64,000 nucleotides of DNA. Source: SEAL01 sp032153715 (GTDB lineage: Bacteria > Patescibacteriota > Saccharimonadia > Saccharimonadales > Saccharimonadaceae). Position 1 is the first letter of the stretch; every line of letters begins with the position of its first letter. The notes beneath the pieces were generated by a model. The model was not told where the DNA came from. It worked only from the letters and a program-made list of their open reading frames with translations, and searched no databases. This document shows, piece by piece, positions 34,655 to 43,392 of this stretch. The position numbers were made by a program, and so were the translations under genes. The stretch covers positions 186,001 through 250,000 of the forward strand of contig JALDYR010000001.1 of the NCBI GenBank assembly GCA_032153715.1. Direction: 5' to 3'.

Positions 34655-35257
34655 TTAGTCGAACGACCCTGTTCTCACTTCACCGGACCTTTTGTAATTG
34701 GCGAGGATGACGCCACTTGGCAATACTGTAGAATCGAGCAATTCAAACGCTGCCGGGATTGTTCCTTCGGCAAACAGCCGCTTGCCAGTCGCGAGCGTAA
34801 TGGGATAGATTCGCAGTCGCAGCTCATCAACCAAATCATTCTTTAGGAGCGTCTGCACCAGCTTCCCGCTGCCATGTACCTGCAGCGCCGGTCCATCTTC
34901 TTCTTTTAGCGCTTTCAGTTTTGCTACGACGTCTCCGTTTATTAGAATTGACTCGTCCCACGTCAGATCGACACCCGAATCCGAAACCACGTATTTCTTG
35001 GCTCTATTAAACGGATCGGCGACGACTCCTGTCTGTTTCGGCCAGTACCCGGCAAATATCTCATACGTCTTCCGGCCGAGCAACAAATCAAATGGCGCAC
35101 TCAACTCTTCACTAATGACAGTACCGAAATATTCATCTGCATACGGCACCGTCCAGCCGCCATACTGAAAGCCGCCCGACGTATCTTCCTCGGGTCCGCC
35201 AGGCGCCTGCATCACTCCATCCAGGCTAATCATAGTAAAAACGACGATTCTTCTCAT
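34655..35257 (-). CDS. Dihydrofolate reductase/RibD C-terminal family protein
   Basis: 200 aa. The start RRIVVFTMISLDGVMQAPGG and block LLGRKTYEIFAGYWP, then VHGSGKLVQTLL, match the RibD-C/YyaP family of NADPH-dependent reductase-like proteins. Substrate unknown. The gene stands alone. Confidence 0.9.
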   Translation of the reverse strand: MRRIVVFTMISLDGVMQAPGGPEEDTSGGFQYGGWTVPYADEYFGTVISEELSAPFDLLLGRKTYEIFAGYWPKQTGVVADPFNRAKKYVVSDSGVDLTWDESILINGDVVAKLKALKEEDGPALQVHGSGKLVQTLLKNDLVDELRLRIYPITLATGKRLFAEGTIPAAFELLDSTVLPSGVILANYKRSGEVRTGSFD

Positions 35258-35360
35258 GCTTCTATTTTACTCGGCAGCAACAACTGTCGTCAAATTAACA
35301 GTCAGTTCACACCGTCTTATTTCTTTAGCCAATATCACCCAAGTACGTACGCTAAAAGCC

Positions 35361-36050
35361 CTACAAATCAAAAATGAAGCCCCAGCCGTACTTGCTATAA
35401 ATCCTTTTAGCATCAGACCGTTCTTTTTCTTCATATTTTGTTTTTAGCTTGTTTACAAAATACGCCACCTCATCATTAGTCAGCCTCTCCCAGCTATTTG
35501 TACCCTGACTTATTCTTTCAATAGTCCTACCTGTTGGAATCCAACCAAACTTAGCCAGCCGACGACAATTTTCGAGGCATACGTTAACTTCCTCGGAAGG
35601 CGTAGTTATGCGACCGTCTAAGTCATAGTCATTAATCCTCAGGATTTTTGTCTGTGCATCCTCAAAGCCGAAGCCGGTCGGGTCATGCAACCTGCCATCA
35701 CTAGCAAGATAGACAGAGTCAATACTATTAAGATAGTAGAGCAAAAAATTATCAACCGTATGCGTCACGCCGTAAGCAAGCTGAGCATTCCAAATACCTT
35801 TCACATCCCACATCGCGCGATTTGTCGGATTAACTTCATCGAGTGCTTGGCCAAGAATAGTCTGGGCTTCTTTGTAATGAACATTGCCAACGTATGACAC
35901 ATCTATATCACTCGTCGTACTTCCAGTCAGCAAGCTTCTCGTCCAGCCCGCCGCAATTGCCGGCTCACTGATTCCATGGCGCTCTAAAAAGCGAAGTACT
36001 TCCGCTGCTTCCTTTACTTGCGGTAAATTCTCAATCTCCCGGATCTTCAT
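35361..36050 (-). CDS. Nucleotidyltransferase-fold protein, unknown substrate
   Basis: 229 aa. AGWTRSLLTGSTTSDIDVSYVG resembles the GS...DxD core of the polymerase-beta nucleotidyltransferase fold; an acidic third site may lie in HTVDNFLL. The C-terminal part (SWERLTNDEVAYFVNKL) is unrecognised. A toxin, antibiotic-modifying or RNA-modifying role is possible but not shown. Confidence 0.65.
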   Translation of the reverse strand: MKIREIENLPQVKEAAEVLRFLERHGISEPAIAAGWTRSLLTGSTTSDIDVSYVGNVHYKEAQTILGQALDEVNPTNRAMWDVKGIWNAQLAYGVTHTVDNFLLYYLNSIDSVYLASDGRLHDPTGFGFEDAQTKILRINDYDLDGRITTPSEEVNVCLENCRRLAKFGWIPTGRTIERISQGTNSWERLTNDEVAYFVNKLKTKYEEKERSDAKRIYSKYGWGFIFDL

Positions 36051-36096
36051 AGAATTACTATAGCAGTCTCGACGAACAGCGAGCTATAATGAATTT

Positions 36097-36621
36097 ATGT
36101 CAAAGGAAATTCCTGCAAATAAACCAGAGAAAAAAGAAGTGCTCGAAGATAACGCAAGGAAGTTCATTGTCGACGCTATCGACCCCGAGCTCCTCAAAGA
36201 AGCGTCTTCATTCACCCTCACTACCGATTGGCTAGAAACAGGCGAAGACAACGAAACGAAAGTTGCACGTAAACAATTCGATAATGGCGATATTCAAATT
36301 TTATTAATATCGAAGATAACCAAGGATGGCAGCAGAGCATCTGAAAAGCAAAAAATTACCGAAGAAGAATACACCGAACTTACAACCTCTTCGATACTTC
36401 ACCTTGAAAAGAAACGTCATGAATTTACCTGCGCGCAAAGTGACGCTCTATTTTCCGCTAAATACGATGAATTTGCCGACGAAAAGCTCCGCATACTAGA
36501 AGTAGATGCATCGAGCGAAGAAGCAAGAAGCTCGTTCAATCCGAATGACTTCCCTGGCGATCTAACAGAAGTTACCGGAGACATACGATATTATGGATAT
36601 CGGATAGCTGCCATACTCTAA
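36097..36621 (+). CDS. Hypothetical protein, 174 aa
   Basis: Soluble, acidic, rich in Glu and Lys. EEEYTELTTSSILHLEKKRHEF recalls CYTH-like first strands with alternating charged residues, a weak resemblance only. TATAAT at 36085-36090 is six bases from the ATG, so it is probably leaderless. No firm family. Confidence 0.65.
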   Translation: MSKEIPANKPEKKEVLEDNARKFIVDAIDPELLKEASSFTLTTDWLETGEDNETKVARKQFDNGDIQILLISKITKDGSRASEKQKITEEEYTELTTSSILHLEKKRHEFTCAQSDALFSAKYDEFADEKLRILEVDASSEEARSSFNPNDFPGDLTEVTGDIRYYGYRIAAIL

Positions 36622-36642
36622 TCTCACTAGCTAACGGTTACT

Positions 36643-37533
36643 TCATTCTGAAAGATATACATCAAACCACGACCTGGCCTGCTCGAGCCATTCATTGCGA
36701 TGAGTGCTCAAGCTATGATCGCCGCCGTCAAACACAACAAGTTTATATTTCCTACCTAAATCCTGTAATTTATCCGCTAGATCAGTAGCATCGGATAAGC
36801 TAACGCGATTATCGCTCGCGCCGTGAAGCAATAATATAGGAGTCTGATCCGGTAAATCGTGAGGTGAAAATACAATTGAGCGATCAATCTTTTCTTCAAT
36901 ACTGCCACCAAAGGCTTTATCGTAAACAGCCTGCATTTCGGGTCGCCGTTCAGCATTACGAATTAAATTCGTAAGACCTCCACGAATAACCGCGGCTTTA
37001 ACTGGCAAATCCTTAAGTAAAATATAGGTCATCATTCCACCGCGACTTTCCCCAAACATACCGATATTTCCTAGGTCAATATCAGTTAAACCTTGAACTA
37101 TAGTGTACAAAATTCTCACACTCTCTAGATCATTTGTGCCACCAAATTCATCATGCCCCTCACTTAAGCTATTGCCCGTGTATTGAGTACCTACAACTAC
37201 ATACCCCCAGCTTGCCATGGTGGCTATGTCACTCATCAGAACACCCCTACTAACCATACCGAAGTCGAATGAACCACCACGGTTATACATTATGCAAGGA
37301 ATTTTATTGCCCCTAGTATAGATTTTAGGCAAGGCGATAAAACCTGACACACTATGTCCGTTTACATCGTATTTGAAGCGGTAAGCTTTGATCAATTTCT
37401 CGTTTTGAGTAATTTCTTCTCGTGTATTTACTGCCTTTTCCAGCAGACCCTTATCTACAACAACTTCATCAATTGAAGAAGTGTATTTTTTTAAGTCAAA
37501 TAAGATTGTTGTTACGATATCATCCATACACAT
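36643..37533 (-). CDS. Alpha/beta hydrolase, S9 prolyl oligopeptidase type
   Basis: 296 aa. Nucleophile elbow GESRGG (about residue 165), acid in HGASDNRVS, and the final His in DGGDHSL complete the triad. The N-terminus is a short strand-rich section rather than a propeller, so it is a peptidase- or esterase-like single domain. No signal peptide; cytoplasmic. ATG 37533 could be replaced by the ATG two codons later. Confidence 0.85.
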   Translation of the reverse strand: MCMDDIVTTILFDLKKYTSSIDEVVVDKGLLEKAVNTREEITQNEKLIKAYRFKYDVNGHSVSGFIALPKIYTRGNKIPCIMYNRGGSFDFGMVSRGVLMSDIATMASWGYVVVGTQYTGNSLSEGHDEFGGTNDLESVRILYTIVQGLTDIDLGNIGMFGESRGGMMTYILLKDLPVKAAVIRGGLTNLIRNAERRPEMQAVYDKAFGGSIEEKIDRSIVFSPHDLPDQTPILLLHGASDNRVSLSDATDLADKLQDLGRKYKLVVFDGGDHSLSTHRNEWLEQARSWFDVYLSE

Positions 37534-37545
37534 AAAATGAGAGTG

Positions 37546-37579
37546 TGGCCTAGCCTTACCCTTAGGTAAGGCTAGGCCA
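37546..37579 (-). terminator. Very strong terminator of the 37591 gene
   Basis: Perfect 15-bp stem 37546-37560 with 37565-37579 and a four-base loop, 11 bases past the stop; followed by CTCTCATTTTATG. Confidence 0.85.
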
Positions 37580-37590
37580 CTTAGCGAGCA

Positions 37591-38052
37591 TCAGACAGAG
37601 TAGACATACTCCGGACGCCAGCTGTTAATGTAGCCACAGACACCACCGTTGCACACGGCGATAGTCTGTCCAGTCAGCCTGTAAGGCCGGCCTAGATCCT
37701 GTTCGAAGAGCTCCGACGTCCGCCGAAACTTCTCCTGCAGATCCACGGCATCATCCTCGTTCCGCATCCCAAAGTATGGGAAGTGATGCAGAAAGAAGCC
37801 AAATACAGCCTCGCAATCCTCGGCATACTTAGCGGTATCGAGAATATGGTGATGCCAGAATTCATCGAGCTCCTGTGTCGGCACCATGATCGTTCCCGGA
37901 TGGAGTGCATGAAGCAGGAGGAAACCTCGGTATATGACTTCGAGCTCCTCGATGACATCCTTCCTCACACCTTCGTACTCCAACTTGGCCATGATTGGCT
38001 GCAAATTGAGTGAATCGATGGCCAACTGGTACTCCTCGCGGGTCTTACCCAT
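37591..38052 (-). CDS. Glycine-rich-domain-protein-like (PF07173-type) protein
   Basis: 153 aa from ATG 38052 with AGGAG ten bases upstream. The core VPTQELDEFWHHHILDT then YAEDCEAVFG and FLHHFPYFG matches the GRDP-like family, with His clusters that may bind metal. Two Cys lie near the end (AVCNGGVCGY). Function unknown. Its TTGACA (38121-38116) overlaps the end of the upstream kinase gene, and it has its own terminator. Confidence 0.78.
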   Translation of the reverse strand: MGKTREEYQLAIDSLNLQPIMAKLEYEGVRKDVIEELEVIYRGFLLLHALHPGTIMVPTQELDEFWHHHILDTAKYAEDCEAVFGFFLHHFPYFGMRNEDDAVDLQEKFRRTSELFEQDLGRPYRLTGQTIAVCNGGVCGYINSWRPEYVYSV

Positions 38053-38110
38053 GAGATTCACACTCCTAGATTGATCCTACGGGACCTTCATACACTACTA
38101 TGTAAAACAA

Positions 38111-39013
38111 CTATCTGTCAAGAGCTAACAATCTATTAACGGCACGTCCGTACCTATCATGATCGTCTTGCTCCAGCCAATATGCCGCCGCATCGATTCC
38201 TCGCATAACCGCTAGGTGCGTAAGAAGCTGCGCGTCAACGCTATCCCGATATCCTGCCATCAGTTCATTAAAAGGCACATCACCGCTCCAATAGAATCTC
38301 CAATATGCTAAATCTAGTTCTATTTGATGTGATTTACTATGCTCCAAATCAAGTATGCCACTAACCGTAGCACTGCGCGGATCAACTAGTACATTCCTAG
38401 GCACTAAATCGCCGTGACATATTTTAGGGTTTGATAAATCACGACTACACTCAATCTCATTACACGCACGCTGTAGAATATCAGCCATTCCCGCAGACAC
38501 AGCAATACCTCGAGAAGAAGTCCTAAACCTGCTTACAATCGATTCCGCCCAATCATCAAGAGTTGTATATAGAGCGGCTAAATCCGTATCGACTAAGCCG
38601 TAGCCCGTACTCGGTGCGACATGTAGGCGCCTCAGTTTATCACCTAGGTCTCGAATGACATATCTTTGTCGGTCCTCGTTCTTTTCCTCTGCTAAAAATA
38701 CATCGAGAGTAACACCGGGCAGCTTCTCCTCTAGCGAGTAGCTGTATTCAGTATCACCGTACGAAAGATCGCCAATTTCTACGACTTTCGGTAAATAATC
38801 GACTCCGCACGCCTGCAGCCTTGAGATTACCGCCGCCTCTTCCTTAAACCGACTTCTTTCAGCCAGTTGAGCGCGTAAGATCATTGAGCTATCCTTTTCC
38901 TTCACCTCGTAGACGAAACTATTGTAGCCATTATCAATAACTGACCACTCCGTAATATTTGGCTTAACCGTAGAAATAATAGATTCAAAATACTCATTGC
39001 CTGGATTTCTCAT
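38111..39013 (-). CDS. APH/choline kinase-type phosphotransferase
   Basis: 300 aa. Catalytic loop CHGDLVPRNVLVD and metal site ILDLEHS match the phosphotransferase family that includes aminoglycoside and choline kinases and homoserine kinase-like enzymes. An ATP-loop-like NGYNSFVYEV lies near residue 28. Substrate unknown; antibiotic resistance should not be assumed. TATAAT precedes the ATG. Confidence 0.85.
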   Translation of the reverse strand: MRNPGNEYFESIISTVKPNITEWSVIDNGYNSFVYEVKEKDSSMILRAQLAERSRFKEEAAVISRLQACGVDYLPKVVEIGDLSYGDTEYSYSLEEKLPGVTLDVFLAEEKNEDRQRYVIRDLGDKLRRLHVAPSTGYGLVDTDLAALYTTLDDWAESIVSRFRTSSRGIAVSAGMADILQRACNEIECSRDLSNPKICHGDLVPRNVLVDPRSATVSGILDLEHSKSHQIELDLAYWRFYWSGDVPFNELMAGYRDSVDAQLLTHLAVMRGIDAAAYWLEQDDHDRYGRAVNRLLALDR

Positions 39014-39131
39014 TTATGCTTTTTATTATAGCAAAAAACAAAATATACAATAGTTAATGATTTATTGCAAAATTCATACCTCTACTTGACGGGTTCAAAA
39101 CAAAGAAAATCTGAAGTCACTTATACCAATC

Positions 39132-39160
39132 AAAAGGCCTAGGTATATTCCCGGCCTTTT
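39132..39160 (-). terminator. Terminator of the CHAP protein gene
   Basis: Stem AAAAGGCC (39132-39139) / GGCCTTTT (39153-39160), 13-base loop, 19 bases past the stop. Confidence 0.8.
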
Positions 39161-39178
39161 TACGCAAAGTCTATACGT

Positions 39179-39550
39179 CTAATATATGTATTTAAACGTG
39201 CTTGCCGCCACAGTACGTGTATGAACTTGACCAACGCCTCCGTTGTAGTTCATCTCAGAAACATTCACCGTACTATTGCCATTAACCGCTTCAACATACG
39301 CAACGTGACCTGGCTGTTCGGCAACAGCGCCAGCGCGCGGAGCGGTACCTGTTGCAATGCCACGAGCAGCAGCGTTCGTCACCCATTGCCCGCCATTCCC
39401 TAGCCCGTTTGGCAGATCTGGTCGTTTTTCCTTGACGTACCAGGTACACTGACCCTGGTAATAAGTGTTACTAGCATGTGCGGTTTGGCCCAAAAAGAGC
39501 GCAACCGAAGAGACTGCGGCAGCTGCCGCAAGACTTAGTTTGATTGTCAT
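39179..39550 (-). CDS. Secreted CHAP-domain amidase, small
   Basis: 123 aa. Signal peptide with AHA cleavage near residue 26, then a minimal CHAP domain: catalytic Cys in GQCTWYV, His in PGHVAYVE and a polar residue in VSEMNY. CHAP enzymes cut peptidoglycan cross-bridges or stems. ATG 39550 is preferred over the TTG at 39553; TAGGAGA precedes it. No binding domain is attached, so it may act on the cell's own or a neighbour's wall. Confidence 0.9.
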   Translation of the reverse strand: MTIKLSLAAAAAVSSVALFLGQTAHASNTYYQGQCTWYVKEKRPDLPNGLGNGGQWVTNAAARGIATGTAPRAGAVAEQPGHVAYVEAVNGNSTVNVSEMNYNGGVGQVHTRTVAASTFKYIY

Positions 39551-39897
39551 CAATTTCTCCTATAAGTCCGTGTCATTCTGGTTCATTTTTTTAATAATAT
39601 ATGTACCGACACGGATGATCGTATGTCATGCAACTTGCAGACACACAAACCTAAGTTTAGCAATTTTTTTCACAATGCGTCAACGAAATATCATACTATA
39701 CTCGACTTTATAACGCTTTTTAAGAGAAAAATTTCACATTGTTTCTTTTACAATGAATTATGCATCATTTTTGCTTTTTGAGAAGGGTTGGAGAGCCACT
39801 TTAGGCCATACAAAAAACAACCTTATAGTTAGGTCGCGACGTAAGTTAAACGAAGAAATCTATGTTCGACCGTTGATTATGTTGAGGAAGTTGGGCT
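39551..39897. other. Intergenic region, 347 bases
   Basis: Holds the upstream region of the CHAP gene (AT-rich around 39583-39602) and the 3' flank of the VOC gene. A/T-rich with no open frame, no convincing hairpin and no RNA gene that I can see. Confidence 0.5.
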
Positions 39898-40347
39898 TTA
39901 GAGTTCTTCAGCCAGTCCAATGAGGATTTGTTCAGGACCACGCATATAACATAGGCGATACGAGTTTTCATACTGAACTATTTCACCAACAAGTTCCGCG
40001 CCGTGTTTTTGAAGTCGAGTCACTGTGTCATCAATATCTTCCACAGTAAACATGGTACGCAGATACCCAAGCGCATTCACCGGCGCGTTGCGATGATCCG
40101 CAATCGGAACGGGCGTAAGGTAGCGTGCCAGCTCTAGCCTACTGTGTCCGTCAGGCGTGACCATCATCGCAATCTCAACGCGCTGGCCGGCGAGTCCTGT
40201 CACACGACCAGACCATTCCCCTTCAATTACCGCGCGCCCTTCGAGCTGCAGGCCGAGTTCTGTAAAAAACGATACAACTTCATCAAGCGACTCGACGACG
40301 ATGCCGACGTTATCCATTCTTTTTAGATTAGGCTGCTTTGAATTCAT
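39898..40347 (-). CDS. VOC (glyoxalase/bleomycin resistance) family protein
   Basis: 149 aa. Two beta-alpha-beta-beta-beta motifs: MDNVGIVVESLDEVVSFFTELGL with His replaced by Asn-Val, and FTVEDIDDTVTRLQKHGAELVGE. C-terminal YMRGPEQILIGLAEEL carries the usual metal Glu. A dioxygenase- or isomerase-like function is possible. An in-frame ATG 30 bases later is an alternative start. Confidence 0.88.
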   Translation of the reverse strand: MNSKQPNLKRMDNVGIVVESLDEVVSFFTELGLQLEGRAVIEGEWSGRVTGLAGQRVEIAMMVTPDGHSRLELARYLTPVPIADHRNAPVNALGYLRTMFTVEDIDDTVTRLQKHGAELVGEIVQYENSYRLCYMRGPEQILIGLAEEL

Positions 40348-40462
40348 ACCTACTATCTTATCATTTAAGCTCTCCCGACTGTATTGCGGACTGTTCTTGA
40401 CTCATTATTATTTTCGAAGAGGTCGAGAAGCGAACAGCTTAATTTACAAAGACGATATTTTA
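40348..40462. repeat. Dispersed repeat copy A
   Basis: Bases 40407-40432 (ATTATTTTCGAAGAGGTCGA and on) match 50051-50082 with a few changes and a short insertion. Both are flanked by CTCTC..GACTG on the left, so they could form hairpins. Copy A may also act as the 3' end of the clpC transcript. Confidence 0.45.
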
Positions 40463-43156
40463 CTATTTCTCGGTCTTTAGTTTGACTGGATTAAATTGTA
40501 TACCTTTACTCAATTCGTGCGCCACCTTCACTACACTACCTTCACTAATCGTGCCCTTGAGGATTTCCTTAGCCAGGCGATTTTCTATCTCATTCTTAAT
40601 TTGGCGACGCAGTTCGCGGGCCCCGTATTCTGGTAAGTACCCAATTTTGGCTAAGTGTCTAACGACCGAGCTTTCAAAGGTAATTTCAATACCCTGACCA
40701 CGAGCTATCCTCTTTACTTTTTCCAGCTGTAAGTTAACTATTTGTTCAATCTGTTCTTTATCTAGTGCCTCAAAGATAATAATTTCGTCTATGCGGTTTA
40801 AAAACTCGGGACGGAAGCGTTGGCGCAAGACTTCCATAATTTCATCTTTAAGATCATTGTACGACTTTCGCTCAACTTTCTTTACGACCAGATTTTGATG
40901 GATTATACTTGCACCTACATTGGAGGTTGCAATAATTATAGTGTTAGTGAAATCTATAACACGCCCCTGACCGTCTGTCAGTCGGCCATCGTCAAAGACC
41001 TGCAGCAAAATGTTATGAACATCGGGATGAGCTTTTTCAATTTCATCCAATAGTAAGACGCTATAAGGCTTACGACGAACACGTTCAGTGAGTTGGCCAC
41101 CCTCTTCATAACCCACATATCCAGGTGGCGCACCTATTAAGCGAGCGACGCTATGCCGCTCCATGTACTCACTCATATCAATACGAACCATAGCGTCTTC
41201 GTCGCCAAAGACAGTATAAGCCAAGGCTTTTGCCAGCTCTGTCTTGCCTACACCCGTAGGCCCTAAAAACAGCAGCGTGGCAATTGGCTTACTTCCTTCG
41301 GTCAAACCAGCGCGCGACATACGCACAGCATCAGCTACAGCTTCTACGGCTTCGTCTTGGCCAATAACTCGTTCGTGTAATCGTTCTTCAAGTTTTAGTA
41401 ATTTTTGCCTCTCTTCCTGAGTTAGCTCTGCGACAGGAATGCCAGTGATAGAAGAAACAACCTGCGCAACGTGCTCAACTAAAACTGATTTAGATGTTAC
41501 ACCCCGTTTGGCCTGCCAGCTTCCAGCTGAAGCCGCCTTTTTATCCTCAAGTTTTTCGAGCTGTTTTTCAAAATCATTAGCTTGATCCATTTGTTTGTGG
41601 TTAACGGCATACTCGCGTTCTCGTTTGAGTCGTTTAACCTCGTCGTCTAATTCGGCCATATCCTGACTATAAGTATCCACACCAATACGCACCCGTGACG
41701 CAGCCTGGTCAATTAAATCTATAGCTTTATCAGGTAAAAAACGATTGGCAATATAGCGATCAGATAATTCTGCGGCAGCAACTATTGCTTCATCGGTAAT
41801 CTTAATTCTATGATGAGCCTCATACTTGTCGCGCAAGCCGCGAAGAATTTCTATAGTCTGTTCTACGGTTGGTTCAGGCACTAACACTGGCTGGAAACGC
41901 CGCTCTAACGCTGCGTCTTTTTCAATGTATTTTTGATATTCGTTGAGCGTTGTAGCGCCAATCAAATGCAATTCACCGCGAGCTAGGCTTGGCTTAATCA
42001 CATTGCTAACATCCAAACCTCCCTCGCCGCCGCCCTGACCAGCCCCTACTACAGTGTGTAATTCGTCTATAAATATAATTAATTCGTCCTGATGCGCAAT
42101 TATTTCATCCAGCACAGCCTTAATCCGCTCTTCAAACTCGCCCCGGTATTTACTCCCTGCTACCATAGCATTAAGATTAACTTCTACGACTCGTTTATCC
42201 TGCAAAACCTGCGGCACTTTACCGTTAAAAATTCTTTGGGCTAGACCTTCTACGATCGCCGTCTTGCCAACACCTGGTTCACCGATGAGAACGGGGTTGT
42301 TTTTTGTCCTACGGACTAATATCTCAATGGTGGTTTCGATCTCCTTGGCGCGGCCAATTACAGGGTCAAGTTTTCCCTGGCGAGCTAGCTCTGAAAGATC
42401 GCGAGAATATTTATCCAGCTGAGGCGTCGTTGTTTGCGCTTCTACGCGACCTTCCTCAGCCCCTTTGCCAACAACTTTGATAATCTTTTGACGTAGACTC
42501 TCTGGCGTCAAACCATACTTGCGTAAAATATCACCAGCCATGCCCTCGTCTTCGTGCAGCAGTCCAATGAGTAGATGTTCTGGACCAATATAGCTGTGCC
42601 CTAGCTGTCGCGAGCTAGCAAAAGCTTCTTCTAGCACTTGTTTAACTCGTGGCGACACGGTAACTTCCCCCTTTTCTTCATCCCTCGCTTTTTGATCAGC
42701 CTTTGGAGAATTAGCTTCAATGTAGCCTTTTATATCCTCACTCTTTAGCTTAAATTGCTTGAAAATTTCTTGCACTACGTCACTATCCGCTAAAGCATAA
42801 AGGAGGTGTTCGGTGTCCACTTCGCGGCGACCAAATTTATCAGCTGTTTCAGCCGCTTGCTGGATAATCTCTTTAGTATTCTCAGAAATAAATTCTTCTA
42901 TACCGGTAGCTTCACGCTCACGCGGCAAAGGAGTACCTAGCTGAGAGGCAAAGCCGGGAAAGTCATCACCAAAAAAATTACCAAACTCGTTGCCCGAAAA
43001 CAAGGCTTCAAAAGGAGATATTTGCGCCTGCCGAGAGCGCAACTGCCTATAGTGAGTGTCACATAATTCAAGAATGGTTTCGCGACCATTGCGACTAAGC
43101 CTTACTGTGTGAGTAGCAGGTCGCGACCTATCAATATCACAAATTCCATCCGCCAT
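40463..43156 (-). CDS. clpC: ClpC-type AAA+ unfoldase with N-terminal Cys motif
   Basis: 897 aa. A short N-terminal Cys/His region (ICDIDRSRPATHTV ... LELCDTHYRQL), then two Clp-N repeats (about 75-210), AAA1 (Walker A GEPGVGKT, Walker B IIFIDE), a middle domain, and AAA2 (GPTGVGKT, VLLLDE) with the C-terminal D2-small domain. It unfolds proteins, usually for ClpP. ATG 43156 is chosen: AGGAG lies six bases upstream, whereas the 43213 start has none. The N-terminal CxxD/CDxH unit resembles zinc-type extensions of actinobacterial Clp ATPases. clpP is not in the window. Palindrome at promoter suggests stress control. Confidence 0.93.
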   Translation of the reverse strand: MADGICDIDRSRPATHTVRLSRNGRETILELCDTHYRQLRSRQAQISPFEALFSGNEFGNFFGDDFPGFASQLGTPLPREREATGIEEFISENTKEIIQQAAETADKFGRREVDTEHLLYALADSDVVQEIFKQFKLKSEDIKGYIEANSPKADQKARDEEKGEVTVSPRVKQVLEEAFASSRQLGHSYIGPEHLLIGLLHEDEGMAGDILRKYGLTPESLRQKIIKVVGKGAEEGRVEAQTTTPQLDKYSRDLSELARQGKLDPVIGRAKEIETTIEILVRRTKNNPVLIGEPGVGKTAIVEGLAQRIFNGKVPQVLQDKRVVEVNLNAMVAGSKYRGEFEERIKAVLDEIIAHQDELIIFIDELHTVVGAGQGGGEGGLDVSNVIKPSLARGELHLIGATTLNEYQKYIEKDAALERRFQPVLVPEPTVEQTIEILRGLRDKYEAHHRIKITDEAIVAAAELSDRYIANRFLPDKAIDLIDQAASRVRIGVDTYSQDMAELDDEVKRLKREREYAVNHKQMDQANDFEKQLEKLEDKKAASAGSWQAKRGVTSKSVLVEHVAQVVSSITGIPVAELTQEERQKLLKLEERLHERVIGQDEAVEAVADAVRMSRAGLTEGSKPIATLLFLGPTGVGKTELAKALAYTVFGDEDAMVRIDMSEYMERHSVARLIGAPPGYVGYEEGGQLTERVRRKPYSVLLLDEIEKAHPDVHNILLQVFDDGRLTDGQGRVIDFTNTIIIATSNVGASIIHQNLVVKKVERKSYNDLKDEIMEVLRQRFRPEFLNRIDEIIIFEALDKEQIEQIVNLQLEKVKRIARGQGIEITFESSVVRHLAKIGYLPEYGARELRRQIKNEIENRLAKEILKGTISEGSVVKVAHELSKGIQFNPVKLKTEK

Positions 43157-43247
43157 ACACATCTCCTTTCGTTTCCAATTTTTATACCGACCCTCGATCG
43201 CTCCGCCGACCATAACTCAATTATCCACCAGAGTCATCTTTTAAGCA

Positions 43248-43271
43248 GTGAGTATACTCACATACATAATA
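43248..43271 (-). promoter_or_regulatory. clpC promoter with perfect 14-bp palindrome
   Basis: Minus strand -10 TATTAT (43271-43266) is followed within five bases by GTGAGTATACTCAC (43248-43261), a perfect palindrome covering the expected start. TACC-N6-GGTA (43277-43290) is another inverted repeat upstream. It is not CIRCE. No good -35 box, which suggests activation or another sigma factor. Confidence 0.55.
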
Positions 43272-43303
43272 CCCAGTACCTCGCTCGGTAGTATTGCAAG
43301 GAA

Positions 43304-43329
43304 AAAGCCGGCCATAAAGACCGGGCTTT
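43304..43329 (-). terminator. Terminator of the sigma/anti-sigma operon
   Basis: AAAGCCGG (43304-43311) pairs with CCGGGCTTT (43321-43329, one bulge); on the minus strand it ends in TTTTTCC. It lies past the stop at 43393. Confidence 0.7.
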
Positions 43330-43392
43330 AATCGTTAATTTAACAGCGGGAGGCACCCACCCGGAACCTTACTCCAATGCTTTATCGACACT

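Noticed and set aside
43248..43261. CIRCE element for HrcA at clpC
   Set aside because: The palindrome has no spacer and does not match TTAGCACTC-N9-GAGTGCTAA.
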